Assembly (NCBI GenBank): GCA_025363455.1
Contig: JANYDW010000040.1
Coordinates: forward strand, 1 to 64,000
Length of the DNA stretch: 64,000 nt
Direction of reading: 5' to 3'
From: Oleiharenicola sp.
GTDB lineage: Bacteria; Verrucomicrobiota; Verrucomicrobiia; Opitutales; Opitutaceae
In this document: piece by piece, positions 1 to 9,737 of the stretch
How positions within the stretch are numbered: position 1 is the stretch's first letter
How the letters are laid out: each line of letters starts with the position of its first letter
Made by a program: the position numbers and the translations under genes
Notes under the pieces: generated by a model
The model's database searches: none
What the model was told of the DNA's origin: nothing
The model's input: only the letters and a program-made list of their open reading frames with translations

Positions 1-285
1 CTGCCGGCGGACATGGGCCTGCGGCTGGGCGGCCACACCGCACCACTGGTGCCGGTCTATGATCCGGTGTTGCGCATGCCGATGGTGATGGGGCGCGGCC
101 TCACCCGCGCCGCCCGCATCGAGCCGCGCACCCCCGCGGGCGAGGTCTATGTCACGACGGGCTTCGCGGCGTTGCTGCGACTCGAACCCGGCTGCGGCGT
201 GACCTCCGAATACGTGGGGCACCTCACGACGGCGAAGAATTTCGAGACCACGCCGATGTATCTGCTGCGACGCCAGGGCGCCTGA
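1..285 (+). CDS. C-terminal part of a class III nucleotidyl cyclase-like domain protein (5' end outside window)
   Basis: The frame is open from the first base and stops at TGA 283-285, so only the last 94 residues are seen. The segment RAARIEPRTPAGEVYVT followed by FAALL and EYVGHLTTAKNF has the layout of the end of guanylate/adenylate cyclase-like domains: a TRAARIEP helix, then the strand that places new signalling substrate loops. Similar C-termini occur in large verrucomicrobial proteins with TRAF-binding-like or TPR regions ahead of the cyclase domain. Catalytic aspartates would lie upstream, so activity cannot be judged. The assignment rests on recalled family motifs. Confidence 0.5.
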   Translation: MPADMGLRLGGHTAPLVPVYDPVLRMPMVMGRGLTRAARIEPRTPAGEVYVTTGFAALLRLEPGCGVTSEYVGHLTTAKNFETTPMYLLRRQGA

Positions 286-313
286 AGCCGTTTGAGTGCG
301 GGCAGATCCTCCC

Positions 314-664
314 ATGCCAACCATTCTCTACACCGTCAGGGCCACCTGCCCTTCCGTCCAAGTCCGCGGTCGCGTCCTGGCCTGGCTCGCCCCCGGTCAT
401 CTGTTGCAGGTCAAGGCTGGCGGCGCGACGACCGTGCGCGTCGTTCTGCCCGACCGGGCCGGCGACCGCGACCCTGCCCGCCCTGAGCTTGCCGAACGGG
501 CCGTCATCGAAACACAATACGTGTTCCCCTCGCGCACGGCCTTCGACACCTACATGCGCGTCCACGCGCCGGCGTTGCGCGCCGACGCGGTGAAAAACTT
601 CCCGCCGGAGAGTGGCGTCACCTTCGAGCGCCAGATCGCCGAAATCGCCTGCGAGCTGGAGTGA
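314..664 (+). CDS. DUF4286 family protein
   Basis: This 116-residue protein begins ILYTVRATCP and ends with a TQYVFPSRTAFDTYMRV segment, then APALRADAVKNFPP. That is the pattern of DUF4286, a small alpha/beta family of unknown function whose conserved core is strand, helix bearing Y..APALR, then a short F-rich strand. The ATG at 314 is preferred over an upstream in-frame GTG at 296, because the family starts directly at the first beta strand. It follows the cyclase-like gene by 28 bp in the same direction, so co-transcription is possible. No function can be given. Confidence 0.7.
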   Translation: MPTILYTVRATCPSVQVRGRVLAWLAPGHLLQVKAGGATTVRVVLPDRAGDRDPARPELAERAVIETQYVFPSRTAFDTYMRVHAPALRADAVKNFPPESGVTFERQIAEIACELE

Positions 665-674
665 CGGGGTGAAT

Positions 675-725
675 TGGAGGGTCGGGCTCCCGCCCGACCG
701 AGGCCGGGCCGGAGCCCGGCCCTCC
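675..725. repeat. Palindromic repeat, family D (GGAGGG...CCCTCC)
   Basis: The block between the DUF4286 stop and the HDOD stop consists of two nested inverted repeats bounded by GGAGGG and CCCTCC. The inner arms are GTCGGGCTCCCGCCCGAC and GGCCGGGCCGGAGCCCGGCC. A copy with the same layout lies at 23104-23153. It sits between two convergent genes, where it could also act as a bidirectional terminator-like hairpin, although no T-run follows. Confidence 0.8.
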
Positions 726-746
726 AGCGTGATCTGGCCCACCCAC

Positions 747-1607
747 CTACCCCGCCGCCAACATGTCCCGGGATTCCTGCATCTGGATGCGGATCTCGTC
801 GAGCAACCCTTCCATCTGGGATTGGGTCAGGTGCAGAACATGCAGCGAGCCCGGATCGGGAGCCTCCGGCGGCGGCGGATAAACCCCACTGGCGAGATTG
901 CGCAGCCACTTGGCCAGCCGGAGCACGGCGACCATCCGGACATGCTCGGCGGGAACCTCGGCGGCGTATTGCAGCCGGATCGGCATGATCATCTCGGCGG
1001 GAAACTCCCAGTGTTCCAACAGGGCGGCGGCCGCCTCGGCCTGGGTGAAACTGAGCTGACCGGTCTCGTCGTGGCCGAATTCATTTTCAAAACTGCGATA
1101 CGTCAGGCGCACGGCCGGCATGGTCTCCTGCAGCCAGCTGTCTATCACCACCATGCCCAGCCCGTGCAGCAGCCCGATGGTGTAGGCCACATTGCGATCC
1201 TCGTCGGTCAGCACGGCCAGCCGCTCGGCAGCCAGTCCGCCTGCAACGGAAAGCTTCCAGAATTCCTCCGCTTTCAGGTTGTAGCTCTTGAGGGGACGGA
1301 CGAGGGACTCCGAACAGAGGGCATTGCTGACCACGTTGTAAACCTGCCGGAAACCGATGCGGTTAATGGATTCCTCCACGGTCTGGCAGTGCGCCCCCTT
1401 GCTGTAGAACGGGCTGTTGCTGATCTGCAGCACGCGGGTGGCGATGCCCTGGTCGAGGCGGATGGGCGCAATGATGTCCTCCAGGCTGGAGTTGCCGTCG
1501 GCGAGCAGACGCTGGAGCCGGGGCAAAATGCGCGGCCCAGAGGGAATGTTTTTGACGCACCGGGCGAGGAATTGCGGACTCGGCGCCTTCTGCGCGGACA
1601 TGGTCAT
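747..1607 (-). CDS. HDOD domain protein
   Basis: The 286-residue protein has an HDOD domain covering most of its length: the N-terminal IPSGPRILPRLQRLL and SLEDIIAPIRLDQGIATRVL, then ISNSPFYS, INRIGFRQVYNVV and GLLHGLGMVVID. HDOD proteins are HD-related domains that usually lack metal ligands and act in signalling (chemotaxis, cyclic di-GMP, biofilm) rather than hydrolysis. ATG at 1607 or the in-frame ATG at 1601 both fit. It faces the DUF4286 gene across a palindromic repeat and is followed upstream by another repeat. No output domain is fused. Confidence 0.85.
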   Translation of the reverse strand: MTMSAQKAPSPQFLARCVKNIPSGPRILPRLQRLLADGNSSLEDIIAPIRLDQGIATRVLQISNSPFYSKGAHCQTVEESINRIGFRQVYNVVSNALCSESLVRPLKSYNLKAEEFWKLSVAGGLAAERLAVLTDEDRNVAYTIGLLHGLGMVVIDSWLQETMPAVRLTYRSFENEFGHDETGQLSFTQAEAAAALLEHWEFPAEMIMPIRLQYAAEVPAEHVRMVAVLRLAKWLRNLASGVYPPPPEAPDPGSLHVLHLTQSQMEGLLDEIRIQMQESRDMLAAG

Positions 1608-1684
1608 GTGCCCGCTTAATCGACCCGTTTGGCCGGAAGTGTGGGGCTTTTACGCGGGGCCAACACTACTCCGTTGAGAAGAGA

Positions 1685-1791
1685 ACACACCCCGGCGCTT
1701 CGCGCCACCCCTCTCCAGAGGGGACCCAATCCTCGGAGACTGCCGCCTTGATTCCCCTCTGGGAGAGGGGTGCCCGCAGGGCGGGGTGTGT
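1685..1791. repeat. Palindromic repeat, family F (ACACACCCC...GGGGTGTGT)
   Basis: A long imperfect palindrome of about 107 bp. Outer arms ACACACCCCG and CGGGGTGTGT enclose CACCCCTCTCCAGAGGGG and CCCCTCTGGGAGAGGGGTG. A second copy with the same arms stands at 32717-32827. It lies between the divergent starts and stops of the HDOD and TonB receptor genes and contains no credible ORF. Confidence 0.85.
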
Positions 1792-1819
1792 CGGGTTTCA
1801 GCAACCTTACGGAGTGCTG

Positions 1820-4159
1820 TCAGAACCGGAACTTCACATAGCCCTCGAGACGGAACGGCTGTTCCTGGAACACGAGGATACTACCGGAGAAGGCGTCGCC
1901 GTTATGCGACCAGTTGCGCTGGTTGGTGACGTTGAGCAAGTCGAGGTTCACGATCCACTTTTTCGTTTCGTAGAAGAGTGAGGCGTTGAGCAGGTATTGC
2001 GGCGGGATGTGCCACTGGCGGTCGAGGTTGCCCTCCTGCCGGCTGGTCCACTGGGCGTTGCCGCCCACGCCAAAGCCGCTGGCGAAACGGTAGCGCACGC
2101 TGCCGTTGAGGATCGTCTCGGGGAAGCCGAGGAGCGGCCAGTCGCCGTTCGGCACTTGGTTGCCAAAAGGATTGAAGCGGCCCGACGAGGTGCCCTTCCC
2201 ACCCGGGCCCTGGCCGATGAGGTAGGCGGCGTAGATGTCGCGCCCGCCCATTTGGAACGGCCGCGAGTCAAGGTAGTGACCGCTCTGGAACGTGGCGTTA
2301 AAGGTCGCGTTCAGCTGCGTGTCCGGCTGGTAGACGGCCTCGAATTCGAGGCCGCGCACGACAATGTTGTTCTTCTTGCCGCCGAGGGAGACACGGGAGC
2401 GCGTCTGGTCGAACGCCGCGACACCGGCGAAGAGCTTGTTGTCCACGAAGGAAAACTTGGCGCCGGCCTCGGCAAGTTCGCTGAGGTTGCGGAAGTCGTC
2501 GCGGTTGATGAGGCCGTCGGGCGTGTTGAGGATGACGCCGCCGCCGGTGACGTTGCCGTTGGCCGCGCGGATGCGCTGGTAGGTGGCGTAGTAAGAGCTC
2601 TTCGCTGTCGGCCGCCAGAGCAGGTTCACGTTGTTGGAGAATGAGGCGACGGTGGCCTTGTCGTGGTAGGGAAAGCCAGTGACCGCCTCGAACGGGTCGC
2701 GCGCCTTGGCGACGAACCAGTCCTCGCGCACGCCGACGAGCAGGCTGATCTGGTCGGTGAGCTTCGCCTCGTGCTGCCAGAAGGCGGCGGTGTTCCAGAG
2801 CGTGGAGATGACGGTCTCGGGCGAATCGTAGGAGTTGGGAAAGAAAAGCATCCCGTCGGGCCCGGGGAAGCCGGGAAAGTAGGAGTTCGGATATTGCGCC
2901 GCCTGGTTGAAGGTACGCGACGGGTCTGTGACGTCGAAGTTGTAGAGGTACTCGTCGAAGTAGCTGGTCCAGGACTCGCGGCCCTCGTAGCGCACAGTCC
3001 CGCCAACGATGGCGCTCTGCGGCCGGCCGAAGAACGGAAAATCGATGTGCGCCTCGGTGCGGTTCTCGACGGTATTCTGCTTCACGAACTCGATGTATTC
3101 GGAGGCGTTGTAGCGGCGGCGCTCGATGCGCTCGAGCAGCGTGCGGTTGATGAGGGTGAACGTGGGCGAGAACTCAAAAGTGGCGATGAGTTGCACGTGA
3201 CCAGCGTTGGAATTGGAGAGGTCGCCCTTCGAGAATAGCACCGCATCGCGCGGGATGATGACGGTGCCGGTGACGTTGATCGGGCCGGGGCCGGAGAAGA
3301 GGTCGGCTGACACGCCCTGATAGTAGATGCCATGGTTGATGAGGTCCTGGTTGGGACGGTTGACGCCGAGGATCTCGGGCCAGTTCTGCCATTCCCACTG
3401 GGCGTTGAATGCGAAGGTGCGGCCGGGCGCGGGCTTCCACGTCAGCGCCACGAAGAGATCCTCGCGGTCATCCTTCACCCCGTTTTTCTTGTAGAAGGTG
3501 TCGCCCGTCTTGCCCTCGTAGCTGATGCGCCACGCGAGCTTGTCTGAAACGGGAGCCGTCGCGTCGATCTGCACCGAGGCGTTGAGGTAGGAGGTGCCCC
3601 CCGAGGGCACGATCGTGCCAAGGCGGGTGGTGAGGGTTGTTTCCTTGCCGGAAAACTTCGGCGCCTTGGTGACGTAGTTGACGTAGCCGCCGCTGAAAAA
3701 ACCCGCGCCGAAGACGGCGGAGCCCGGCCCGCGCACGATGTCGACGGCCTCGATGCCGTTCCAGCTCGGGAGGAAGCCGTAGAGGTTGTAGCTGCGCCGC
3801 TGGCCGTTGATGTAGGTCTCAGCGGTGTCGCCGCGGAGGTTGGGCGTGGTGGCGAGCCCGTAGCTGGCCGGCGCGTAGCCGCCCGGCGTGTAGGCGATGA
3901 ACTCGCGCACGCCGTGGATGCCGCGCTCGTTGAGCAGCGCCTCGGTGATCGAGCTGACCGCGCGCGGCGTGTCGAGGATGCCGCGGGCGTCGCCCATGAT
4001 GGCGGACAGGTCGCGCGTGAGCGGGTTGACCGACTGCTCGACGGGCACGCCGGTCACGACGAGTTTGTCGAGCTGGAGCGTTGAGCTGTCCTGGGCCTGG
4101 ACGGCCAGGGTGGCGGCGCCAGTGAGGCTGAGAACGAGAGAGCGAAGCGGAGTTTGCAT
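1820..4159 (-). CDS. TonB-dependent outer-membrane receptor, probably for thiamine or a precursor
   Basis: A 779-residue protein with a signal peptide (MQTPLRSLVLSLTGAATLAV, cut near AQA-QD). A plug domain (about 50-200) has VVSSITEALLNERGI-like and GPGSAVFGAG motifs (ALDIVRGPG-type), and a 22-strand-type barrel ends in aromatic FRLEGYVKFRF. The C-terminal F and the plug motifs are diagnostic of TonB-dependent transporters, and the plug resembles ferric-siderophore receptors. A TPP riboswitch lies directly upstream on the same strand, so the natural inference is uptake of thiamine or a thiamine moiety rather than iron. No TonB/ExbBD gene is nearby. Confidence 0.85.
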   Translation of the reverse strand: MQTPLRSLVLSLTGAATLAVQAQDSSTLQLDKLVVTGVPVEQSVNPLTRDLSAIMGDARGILDTPRAVSSITEALLNERGIHGVREFIAYTPGGYAPASYGLATTPNLRGDTAETYINGQRRSYNLYGFLPSWNGIEAVDIVRGPGSAVFGAGFFSGGYVNYVTKAPKFSGKETTLTTRLGTIVPSGGTSYLNASVQIDATAPVSDKLAWRISYEGKTGDTFYKKNGVKDDREDLFVALTWKPAPGRTFAFNAQWEWQNWPEILGVNRPNQDLINHGIYYQGVSADLFSGPGPINVTGTVIIPRDAVLFSKGDLSNSNAGHVQLIATFEFSPTFTLINRTLLERIERRRYNASEYIEFVKQNTVENRTEAHIDFPFFGRPQSAIVGGTVRYEGRESWTSYFDEYLYNFDVTDPSRTFNQAAQYPNSYFPGFPGPDGMLFFPNSYDSPETVISTLWNTAAFWQHEAKLTDQISLLVGVREDWFVAKARDPFEAVTGFPYHDKATVASFSNNVNLLWRPTAKSSYYATYQRIRAANGNVTGGGVILNTPDGLINRDDFRNLSELAEAGAKFSFVDNKLFAGVAAFDQTRSRVSLGGKKNNIVVRGLEFEAVYQPDTQLNATFNATFQSGHYLDSRPFQMGGRDIYAAYLIGQGPGGKGTSSGRFNPFGNQVPNGDWPLLGFPETILNGSVRYRFASGFGVGGNAQWTSRQEGNLDRQWHIPPQYLLNASLFYETKKWIVNLDLLNVTNQRNWSHNGDAFSGSILVFQEQPFRLEGYVKFRF

Positions 4160-4237
4160 GGAGGAAGGATGCCCGGACCCCGCAACGTCCCCTACCGTGA
4201 GTGAAACCGACGGACCGATGAGGGACCGTCTTGCTTG

Positions 4238-4333
4238 TTTCCTTCGCCGGTATGATCCGTTTCAGGTTCAGAGGGTTTAGCGATCGTGCGAACCGCAATC
4301 TCAGCCCTCCGCGGAGGACACCCCTACGAGCAC
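4238..4333 (-). promoter_or_regulatory. TPP riboswitch (THI element) upstream of the TonB receptor
   Basis: Read on the minus strand, the segment contains the conserved TPP aptamer blocks in the right order: GGGGTGTCC, GGAGGGCTGAGA, a variable arm with TGCGGTTCGCACGATCGC, then ACCCTCTGAACCTGA and ATACCGGCGAAGGAA. These correspond to the P2/P3 pyrimidine sensor with CTGAGA and the P4/P5 pyrophosphate sensor with ACC..GAACCTGA. The aptamer ends about 80 nt before the receptor ATG, leaving room for an expression platform. It should repress the receptor when thiamine pyrophosphate is plentiful. Confidence 0.93.
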
Positions 4334-4670
4334 CGCCAGCAAGATAGTTTTCCCGGGCGGTCGTCAACTCCCGGCTGTGTCACCCCCTATAAACATGAAG
4401 GGCGCCCCCTGCGGGACGCCCTGCATGACCTAACACCAAGCAAACCGTAAGAACTACAAACAATGATCGTTACCTAAAACGACGCACTGATGTCGTTAGG
4501 ATAGACGCGGGCCTCGGCAAAACGTTGAATCTTTTTTCAGGATTTCTTGTGAATAAGTTTTCCAAGATAGGACTGGTACTTGCTAATGAGCCCCAGTTGT
4601 TTACGCAGCGGTGAGGTTCCTGTTCCCGGGTGCGATGGCGCGCCCCGAATTGTTATAAACTTACGAAAAC
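4334..4670. other. Intergenic region without a recognised gene
   Basis: This AT-richer stretch separates the TPP riboswitch from the SIMPL gene and presumably holds both divergent promoters. A GC-rich imperfect hairpin (GGGCGCCCCC and GGGACGCCC) stands at about 4399-4421. On the minus strand, short open segments between about 4490 and 4630 read like protein (for example LGLISKYQSYLGKL) but are broken by stops and have no start. I do not call a gene. Confidence 0.5.
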
Positions 4671-5420
4671 ATGAACCCAACTGTTCCGTCCCGTCCTCAT
4701 CTCTTCGGCGTGCTCGCCGGTCTCGCGCTGGCCGCGGGCCTGGTCTTTGCCGCCTTGGTCTTCGCCAACGCGTGGACCCGCATCTCCGAATCCCAAGTCA
4801 TCAATGTCACCGGCTCTGCGCGCAAGAATGTGCGTTCCGACCTCGTCGTGTGGCGTGCCAATTTTTCCAGCGAAGCCGAAACCTTGCTGGCCGCACAGGA
4901 GAAGCTGCGCGCCGATCTCGGCAAGGTCACCGCGTTCCTCACCACGCACGGCCTGGCCGAATTTTCCGCCGCGCCCGTGCAGATCCGCGAAATCACGGCG
5001 AGGCAGCGTCACGAGGAGGACGACACCGTGACAAACGTGCGCGTCGGTTACCGGCTGACCCAGATGGTCGAGGTGCGCTCTGCGGACGTCGAGCGCGTGC
5101 CACGGCTCGCGGGTGATTCCGGGGAACTCCTGCAGCAGGACGTAGCGTTTGTGTCGGATGGCTTCGAGTTCATCTACACCAAGGCGGGCGACGCGAAGGT
5201 GGAGATGATGGCCGAGGCGACAAAGGATGCGCGCAGCCGCGCCGAGCAGATCGCGACGCAGGGCGGCCGGGCGATCAAGGAATTGCGCAACGCGCGCATG
5301 GGCGTCGTGCAGATCAACCCGCTGTATTCCGGTTCCACCAGCGCGGAGGGCAACAATGACACCTCTTCACTCGAGAAAACCATCACCGCCACCATCGGCG
5401 CGACGTTTGCACTGCGGTAG
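4671..5420 (+). CDS. SIMPL (DUF541/YggE-like) domain protein, membrane anchored
   Basis: A 249-residue protein with a cytoplasmic N-terminus, one hydrophobic segment (about 12-32, LAGLALAAGLVFAALVFA) and a SIMPL domain from about 40 to the end. The domain starts with INVTGSARKNVRSD and contains SEAETLLAAQEKL, QIREITARQ and the C-terminal ATIGATFAL strand. SIMPL proteins are periplasmic or surface proteins of uncertain role, linked to oxidative stress and signalling. The first segment looks like an uncleaved anchor or signal peptide. It is a single transcription unit followed by a palindromic repeat. Confidence 0.85.
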   Translation: MNPTVPSRPHLFGVLAGLALAAGLVFAALVFANAWTRISESQVINVTGSARKNVRSDLVVWRANFSSEAETLLAAQEKLRADLGKVTAFLTTHGLAEFSAAPVQIREITARQRHEEDDTVTNVRVGYRLTQMVEVRSADVERVPRLAGDSGELLQQDVAFVSDGFEFIYTKAGDAKVEMMAEATKDARSRAEQIATQGGRAIKELRNARMGVVQINPLYSGSTSAEGNNDTSSLEKTITATIGATFALR

Positions 5421-5443
5421 GCATGTCTTCCTTCTTCCCGAAG

Positions 5444-5513
5444 GTAGAACCCGGCCTCCGGACGGGTTTTCAGGACGCACGCAAACGAACCCGCCCGGAG
5501 GGCGGGTTCCACC
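5444..5513. repeat. Palindromic repeat, family C (GTGGAACCCG...CGGGTTCCACC)
   Basis: Left arm GTAGAACCCGGCCTCCGGAC and right arm CCCGGAGGGCGGGTTCCACC enclose a short spacer. Related copies are at 18692-18795 (inside hrpA), 34859-34926 and 39276-39336 (inside nirV). Its right end reaches within 2 bp of the stop codon of the convergent aminomutase gene. Confidence 0.9.
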
Positions 5514-5515
5514 CC

Positions 5516-6703
5516 TCACAAATGAATCTCCGCCGGCATCACGAGGCCGGCGGATTTTTCCGGCAGGGGTGACGCCTTGAGCGGATAACGGAACTGCTTC
5601 CCTTCGAAATTGCGGAAGATGACCTCGTCGTCGGTGATCTCCTCCACGTAGTCGGGGTTCACCGGCACCTTGCCGCCGCCGCCAGGCGCGTCGATGACGT
5701 ATTGCGGCACGGCGTAGCCGGTCGTGTGGCCGCGCAGCGCGCGGATGATCTCGATGCCCTTGCGGACATCCACCTTGAAGTGGGCGCCACCGGTGATGAG
5801 GTCCATCTGGTAGATGTAATAGGGCCGCACGCGCATCCGCAGCAGGCGGTGCACGAGCGCCGTCATGACCTCGGGATCGTCGTTCACGCCCTTGAGCAGC
5901 ACGCTCTGGTTGCCGAGGGGGACGCCGGCGAACGACAGGCGCTCACACGCGTCCTTCAATTCCTGCGTGGCCTCCTTCGGGTGGTTGACGTGGATGCTCA
6001 TCCAGATCGGACCGTGTTTCTTGAAAATCTCGCAGAGTTCCGGAGTGATGCGCTGGGGCAAAAACACCGGAATGCGTGAGCCGATGCGGATGAACTCCAC
6101 GTGCTTGATCGCGCGCAGGCGGCCGAGCAAGTGATCGAGCTTCTTGTCCGAGAGCAGCAGCGGATCGCCGCCGGAAAGCAGGACGTCGCGAATCTCCGGG
6201 TGCGCCTCAATGTAGCGCAGCGCCTGCTCGTATTCGGGATGGAAGTTGTAGTCTTGCGCGTTGCTCACGAGTCGGCTGCGCGTGCAGTAGCGGCAGTAGG
6301 CGGCGCAACGATCGGTGACAAGGAACAGCACGCGGTCCGGGTAGCGATGCACGAGGCCGGGCACGGGCGAATGCTCATCCTCGCCCAGCGAGTCGAGCAT
6401 CTCGCCGGAGGAGATCACCATTTCGTCGCTCCGGGGGATGACCTGCTTGCGCAGTGGGCAGTCCGGATCGTCGCGGTCGATCAGGTTGAAGAAATAGGGC
6501 GTGATCGCGAGAGCCAGCTTCTGGTTGGCAAAAAGGCAGCCAGCTTTTTCCGCCGGGGTGAGCGTCATGTAGCGCTCCAATTGTTCTACGCTCGTGATCC
6601 GGTTCTTGAGCTGCCAGGTCCAATCCTGCCAATCCGTCGCCGGAATGTGGGACCAAAGGCCCTGCCCTTGAAACCAGATGGCGCGATCTTCGTGGTAGGG
6701 CAT
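5516..6703 (-). CDS. kamA: KamA-family radical SAM aminomutase (lysine 2,3-aminomutase type)
   Basis: The 395-residue product carries the radical SAM cluster motif CAAYCRYC after VLFLVTDR, the SAM-binding LLSGGDPLLL segment, and the PLP-lysine motif APGGGGK near residue 335. These are the two cofactors of lysine 2,3-aminomutases, which interconvert alpha- and beta-amino acids in the cytoplasm. The start MPYHEDRAIW at 6703 is chosen over the longer in-frame ATG at 6778 because the family aligns from here. Substrate (lysine or glutamate) cannot be decided. No epsilon-acetyltransferase (ablB) or efflux gene is adjacent, so use in osmolyte synthesis is not supported by context. Confidence 0.88.
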   Translation of the reverse strand: MPYHEDRAIWFQGQGLWSHIPATDWQDWTWQLKNRITSVEQLERYMTLTPAEKAGCLFANQKLALAITPYFFNLIDRDDPDCPLRKQVIPRSDEMVISSGEMLDSLGEDEHSPVPGLVHRYPDRVLFLVTDRCAAYCRYCTRSRLVSNAQDYNFHPEYEQALRYIEAHPEIRDVLLSGGDPLLLSDKKLDHLLGRLRAIKHVEFIRIGSRIPVFLPQRITPELCEIFKKHGPIWMSIHVNHPKEATQELKDACERLSFAGVPLGNQSVLLKGVNDDPEVMTALVHRLLRMRVRPYYIYQMDLITGGAHFKVDVRKGIEIIRALRGHTTGYAVPQYVIDAPGGGGKVPVNPDYVEEITDDEVIFRNFEGKQFRYPLKASPLPEKSAGLVMPAEIHL

Positions 6704-6943
6704 TTGCGTGGAGGGAGAGGTAATCGGTTCGCGGGGGCTGTCAAATGGATGGCCGGAAGAGCCACCGGACCGCCTCAAAGGAATGTAGTTGGTCGTCCAG
6801 GCAGCTGCTAATCATAAAGTTAAAGAATGGCGCGGGTCGCCCTCACATCCCGCGGAGCACAGATTCCGGATAAGGAAGCAGGTGATTGTGCCGATAAGCC
6901 ACACGATGCACCCAGGCTGTTTACCCACCTCGGAGCAACCCTG

Positions 6944-7102
6944 ATGCCCCCGACACCCCAGTCCTACCGAAAAAGCTTTTCCCCCGACATCCGGATACTG
7001 GCTGTCTTGGCGGCTGTGGGCACATTGCTCATCATCGCGGGCCTGGCCTGGCTCGGGTCAGACCTCGCGGGTCAGGCCGTGGCCGGCCGCGTCGCCGGGT
7101 AG
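6944..7102 (+). pseudogene. 5' fragment of the hybrid histidine kinase (first membrane helix), cut off by a 5-bp duplication
   Basis: From ATG 6944 the frame encodes [17 protein letters not shown] and one hydrophobic helix ([20 protein letters not shown]), then stops at TAG 7100. The stop is created by a tandem duplication of GGGTA (7097-7101 and 7102-7106). With a single copy the frame would run on as [13 protein letters not shown] into the kinase gene at 7111, giving a two-helix membrane anchor. It is therefore read as the detached start of the downstream kinase and not as a separate small gene. Confidence 0.7.
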
Positions 7103-7106
7103 GGTA
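7097..7106 (+). repeat. GGGTA tandem duplication causing a frameshift
   Basis: Two adjacent copies of GGGTA, in the linker between the two predicted membrane helices of the kinase. Losing one unit restores a continuous reading frame from 6944 to 9738. It may be a real recent mutation, a slippage site, or a sequencing error. Confidence 0.8.
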
Positions 7107-7110
7107 TGCC

Positions 7111-9737
7111 GTGACCTGCGCCATTGTCACCCTGACCGCACTGGCCTACGCCGGTTGGGTCAGCCTGGCCGCCCAGAAAAATCGAGCCACGGAACAGCAG
7201 TTGCACACCACCCTCACCCAGTTGAAGGCCGTCTGGGAACACTCTCCCCTGTGCATCATCCTCTTCGACCCGCACGACACGCAGGTGCGGGTCAAGATCG
7301 TCGACTGCAACCCGATGGCCTGCGACATGCACGGCTATAAACGCGAGGAGATGATCGGAAACTCGATTGACCTCATCGAGGCCACGCCGTGGACCCACAA
7401 TGCCCCGAACTGGATCGACCAATTCCGCAACCGGCAACGCCATGAGGGGGAAAGCCAGCACCGGCGCAAGGACGGCTCCACCTTCTGGATTGAGTATTTC
7501 ACCAGCCTGATCGTCGTCGACGGCCGCGAGCTGGTCATCGGTATGGACCGTAACGCGACGGCCCGCAAACTCGCCGAACAGGCGCTCCGGGACAGCGAAG
7601 AACGCTGGCATCTGGCAGTGGCGGGCAGCAACGAGGGCGTGTGGGACTGGAACCTGGAGGATGATTCCATGTGGTTCTCGCCCCGCTGGAAAAGCATGCT
7701 GGGCTTCTTCGACGACGAGCTGCCCAGCCGCCGCGACGCGTGGATGGACCGCATCCATCCCGATGACCGCACCCTCGTCGACACGGCCTTCGCCACCCAC
7801 CTGATGCAGAACACGCAGATCCTCCATTGCGAATACCGCATCATGCACAAGGACGCCTCGTGGATCTGGGCCCTCGTGCGCGGCAAGGGCTTGTTTGGCG
7901 CGGACGGCCACCCCCGGCGCATGGTCGGCACCCACACCGACATCACCCGTCAGAAGGAGGCCGAGGCCGAATTGCGCCAGGCCAAGGAATCGGCGGAATC
8001 GGCCGACCGCGCCAAGAGCGAATTCCTCGCGGTCATGAGCCACGAGATCCGCACCCCGATGAACGGCGTGCTGGGCTTCACCAGCCTGCTCCTCGACACC
8101 CCGATGACCGCCGAGCAGCACGACTGGCTCGGCACCATCCGCTCCAGCGGCGAATCACTGCTCACGCTCATCAATGATATCCTCGACTTCTCCAAGATCG
8201 AGTCGGGCCGCATGGAGTTCGACCAGCACCCCGTGTCCGTCCGCCGCTGTGTCGAGGAGGTTCTCGACCTGCTCTGGAGCAAGGCCAACGAGAAAAAAAT
8301 CGAGCTGCTGCATTGGATCGAGGGCGACGTGCCCGAGTGGATCCTCACCGATGGAGTGCGCTTGCGGCAGGTTCTCGTCAACCTCGTGGGCAACGCCATC
8401 AAGTTCACCATCAAGGGCGAAGTCGAGGTGCGGCTCAGCCTCCACCCGCCCGGCAACGGTCAGACCTCACCCCTGCTCGCCATCAATGTCCGCGATACCG
8501 GCGAAGGCATCCCTGCTGACCGCGTGCACCGACTCTTCAAGGCTTTCAGCCAGGCCGATTCCTCCACAACTCGCAAATACGGCGGCACGGGGCTCGGCCT
8601 GGCCATCAGCCGCAATCTCGCACACTTGCTCGGGGGCGACATCAAACTCGCCTCCAGCACTCCCGCCGGTTCCTGCTTCTGCTTCACCCTCTCGGCCAAC
8701 GCCACTGGCGCCCCGGCCGACGCCCACGACGCCCCGGCTCCGATCCAGCCCGCCGTCGCCCTCGGCGGCCGGCGCGCCCTCGTGGTGGATGACAATGAGG
8801 CCAACCGCCGCATCCTCACCAGTATGCTCCAGCGCTGGGGCCTCACCTGCCTCGGCTTTGAACACCCCGCTGCCGCGATCGAATATACCCGCACCCATCC
8901 CGACTTCGACCTCGCCGTGCTCGACATGATGATGCCCGAGATGAACGGCGTCGAACTTGCCGCCCGCCTTCACCACCTCCCGGGCCGCGAAAAGCTACCC
9001 CTCATCCTCCTTTCGTCCATCAGCCGCGAAGATCTGCGGGCCTTCAACCCCATGGATCATTTCTCGGTCGTTTTGACCAAACCCATCCGGCAGGCTTTAT
9101 TACTCGACGCCATCAACAAGACCCTCACCCCGGTCCCCGCAAACACCCTCAGCGCACCGCCGGTCGAGCCGCCCAAACCCGTCCGACAGCTTGATCCCAC
9201 CCTCGGCCAGCAGCTGCCCCTGCGCATCCTCGTGGCCGAGGACAACGCCGTGAACCAGAAACTTATCTCCGGATTGTTGCGCCGGCTGGGCTACCAACCC
9301 CGGATTGTCGGCCATGGCATTGCGTGCCTGGAGGCCTTGGGTCGGGAATCCTACGATCTTGTGCTGATGGACTGCCAGATGCCAGAGATGGACGGCTATG
9401 AAGCCACCAAACGCATTCGCCAAGGCGAGGCCGGAGAGCACAACCGCGAGATCCGCATCATCGCCCTGACCGCTGCCGCCATGGTCGGTGATCGAGAGCG
9501 TTGCCTCCAGGCGGGAATGAGCGATTACCTGACCAAGCCACTCCAGGCCCCCGAGATCATCCGGGTGATCATGGAGACAAAGCCCGCCCAACAGGTTCGA
9601 TCTACCTTGCAGGAGCCTGCTTGCAGGCGATGGTTGGTCAAAATCGCCTGCCAGCAGGCTCCTCCAGCAAGCCCACCCGCAGAATTACACGGAAACCGCT
9701 TGGCAGCGGTGCATGAACACTTTTTCGTGCGTCTTTA

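Noticed and set aside
4490-4640. Small gene on the minus strand between the TPP riboswitch and the SIMPL gene
   Set aside because: Protein-like segments are interrupted by stops and have no start codon.
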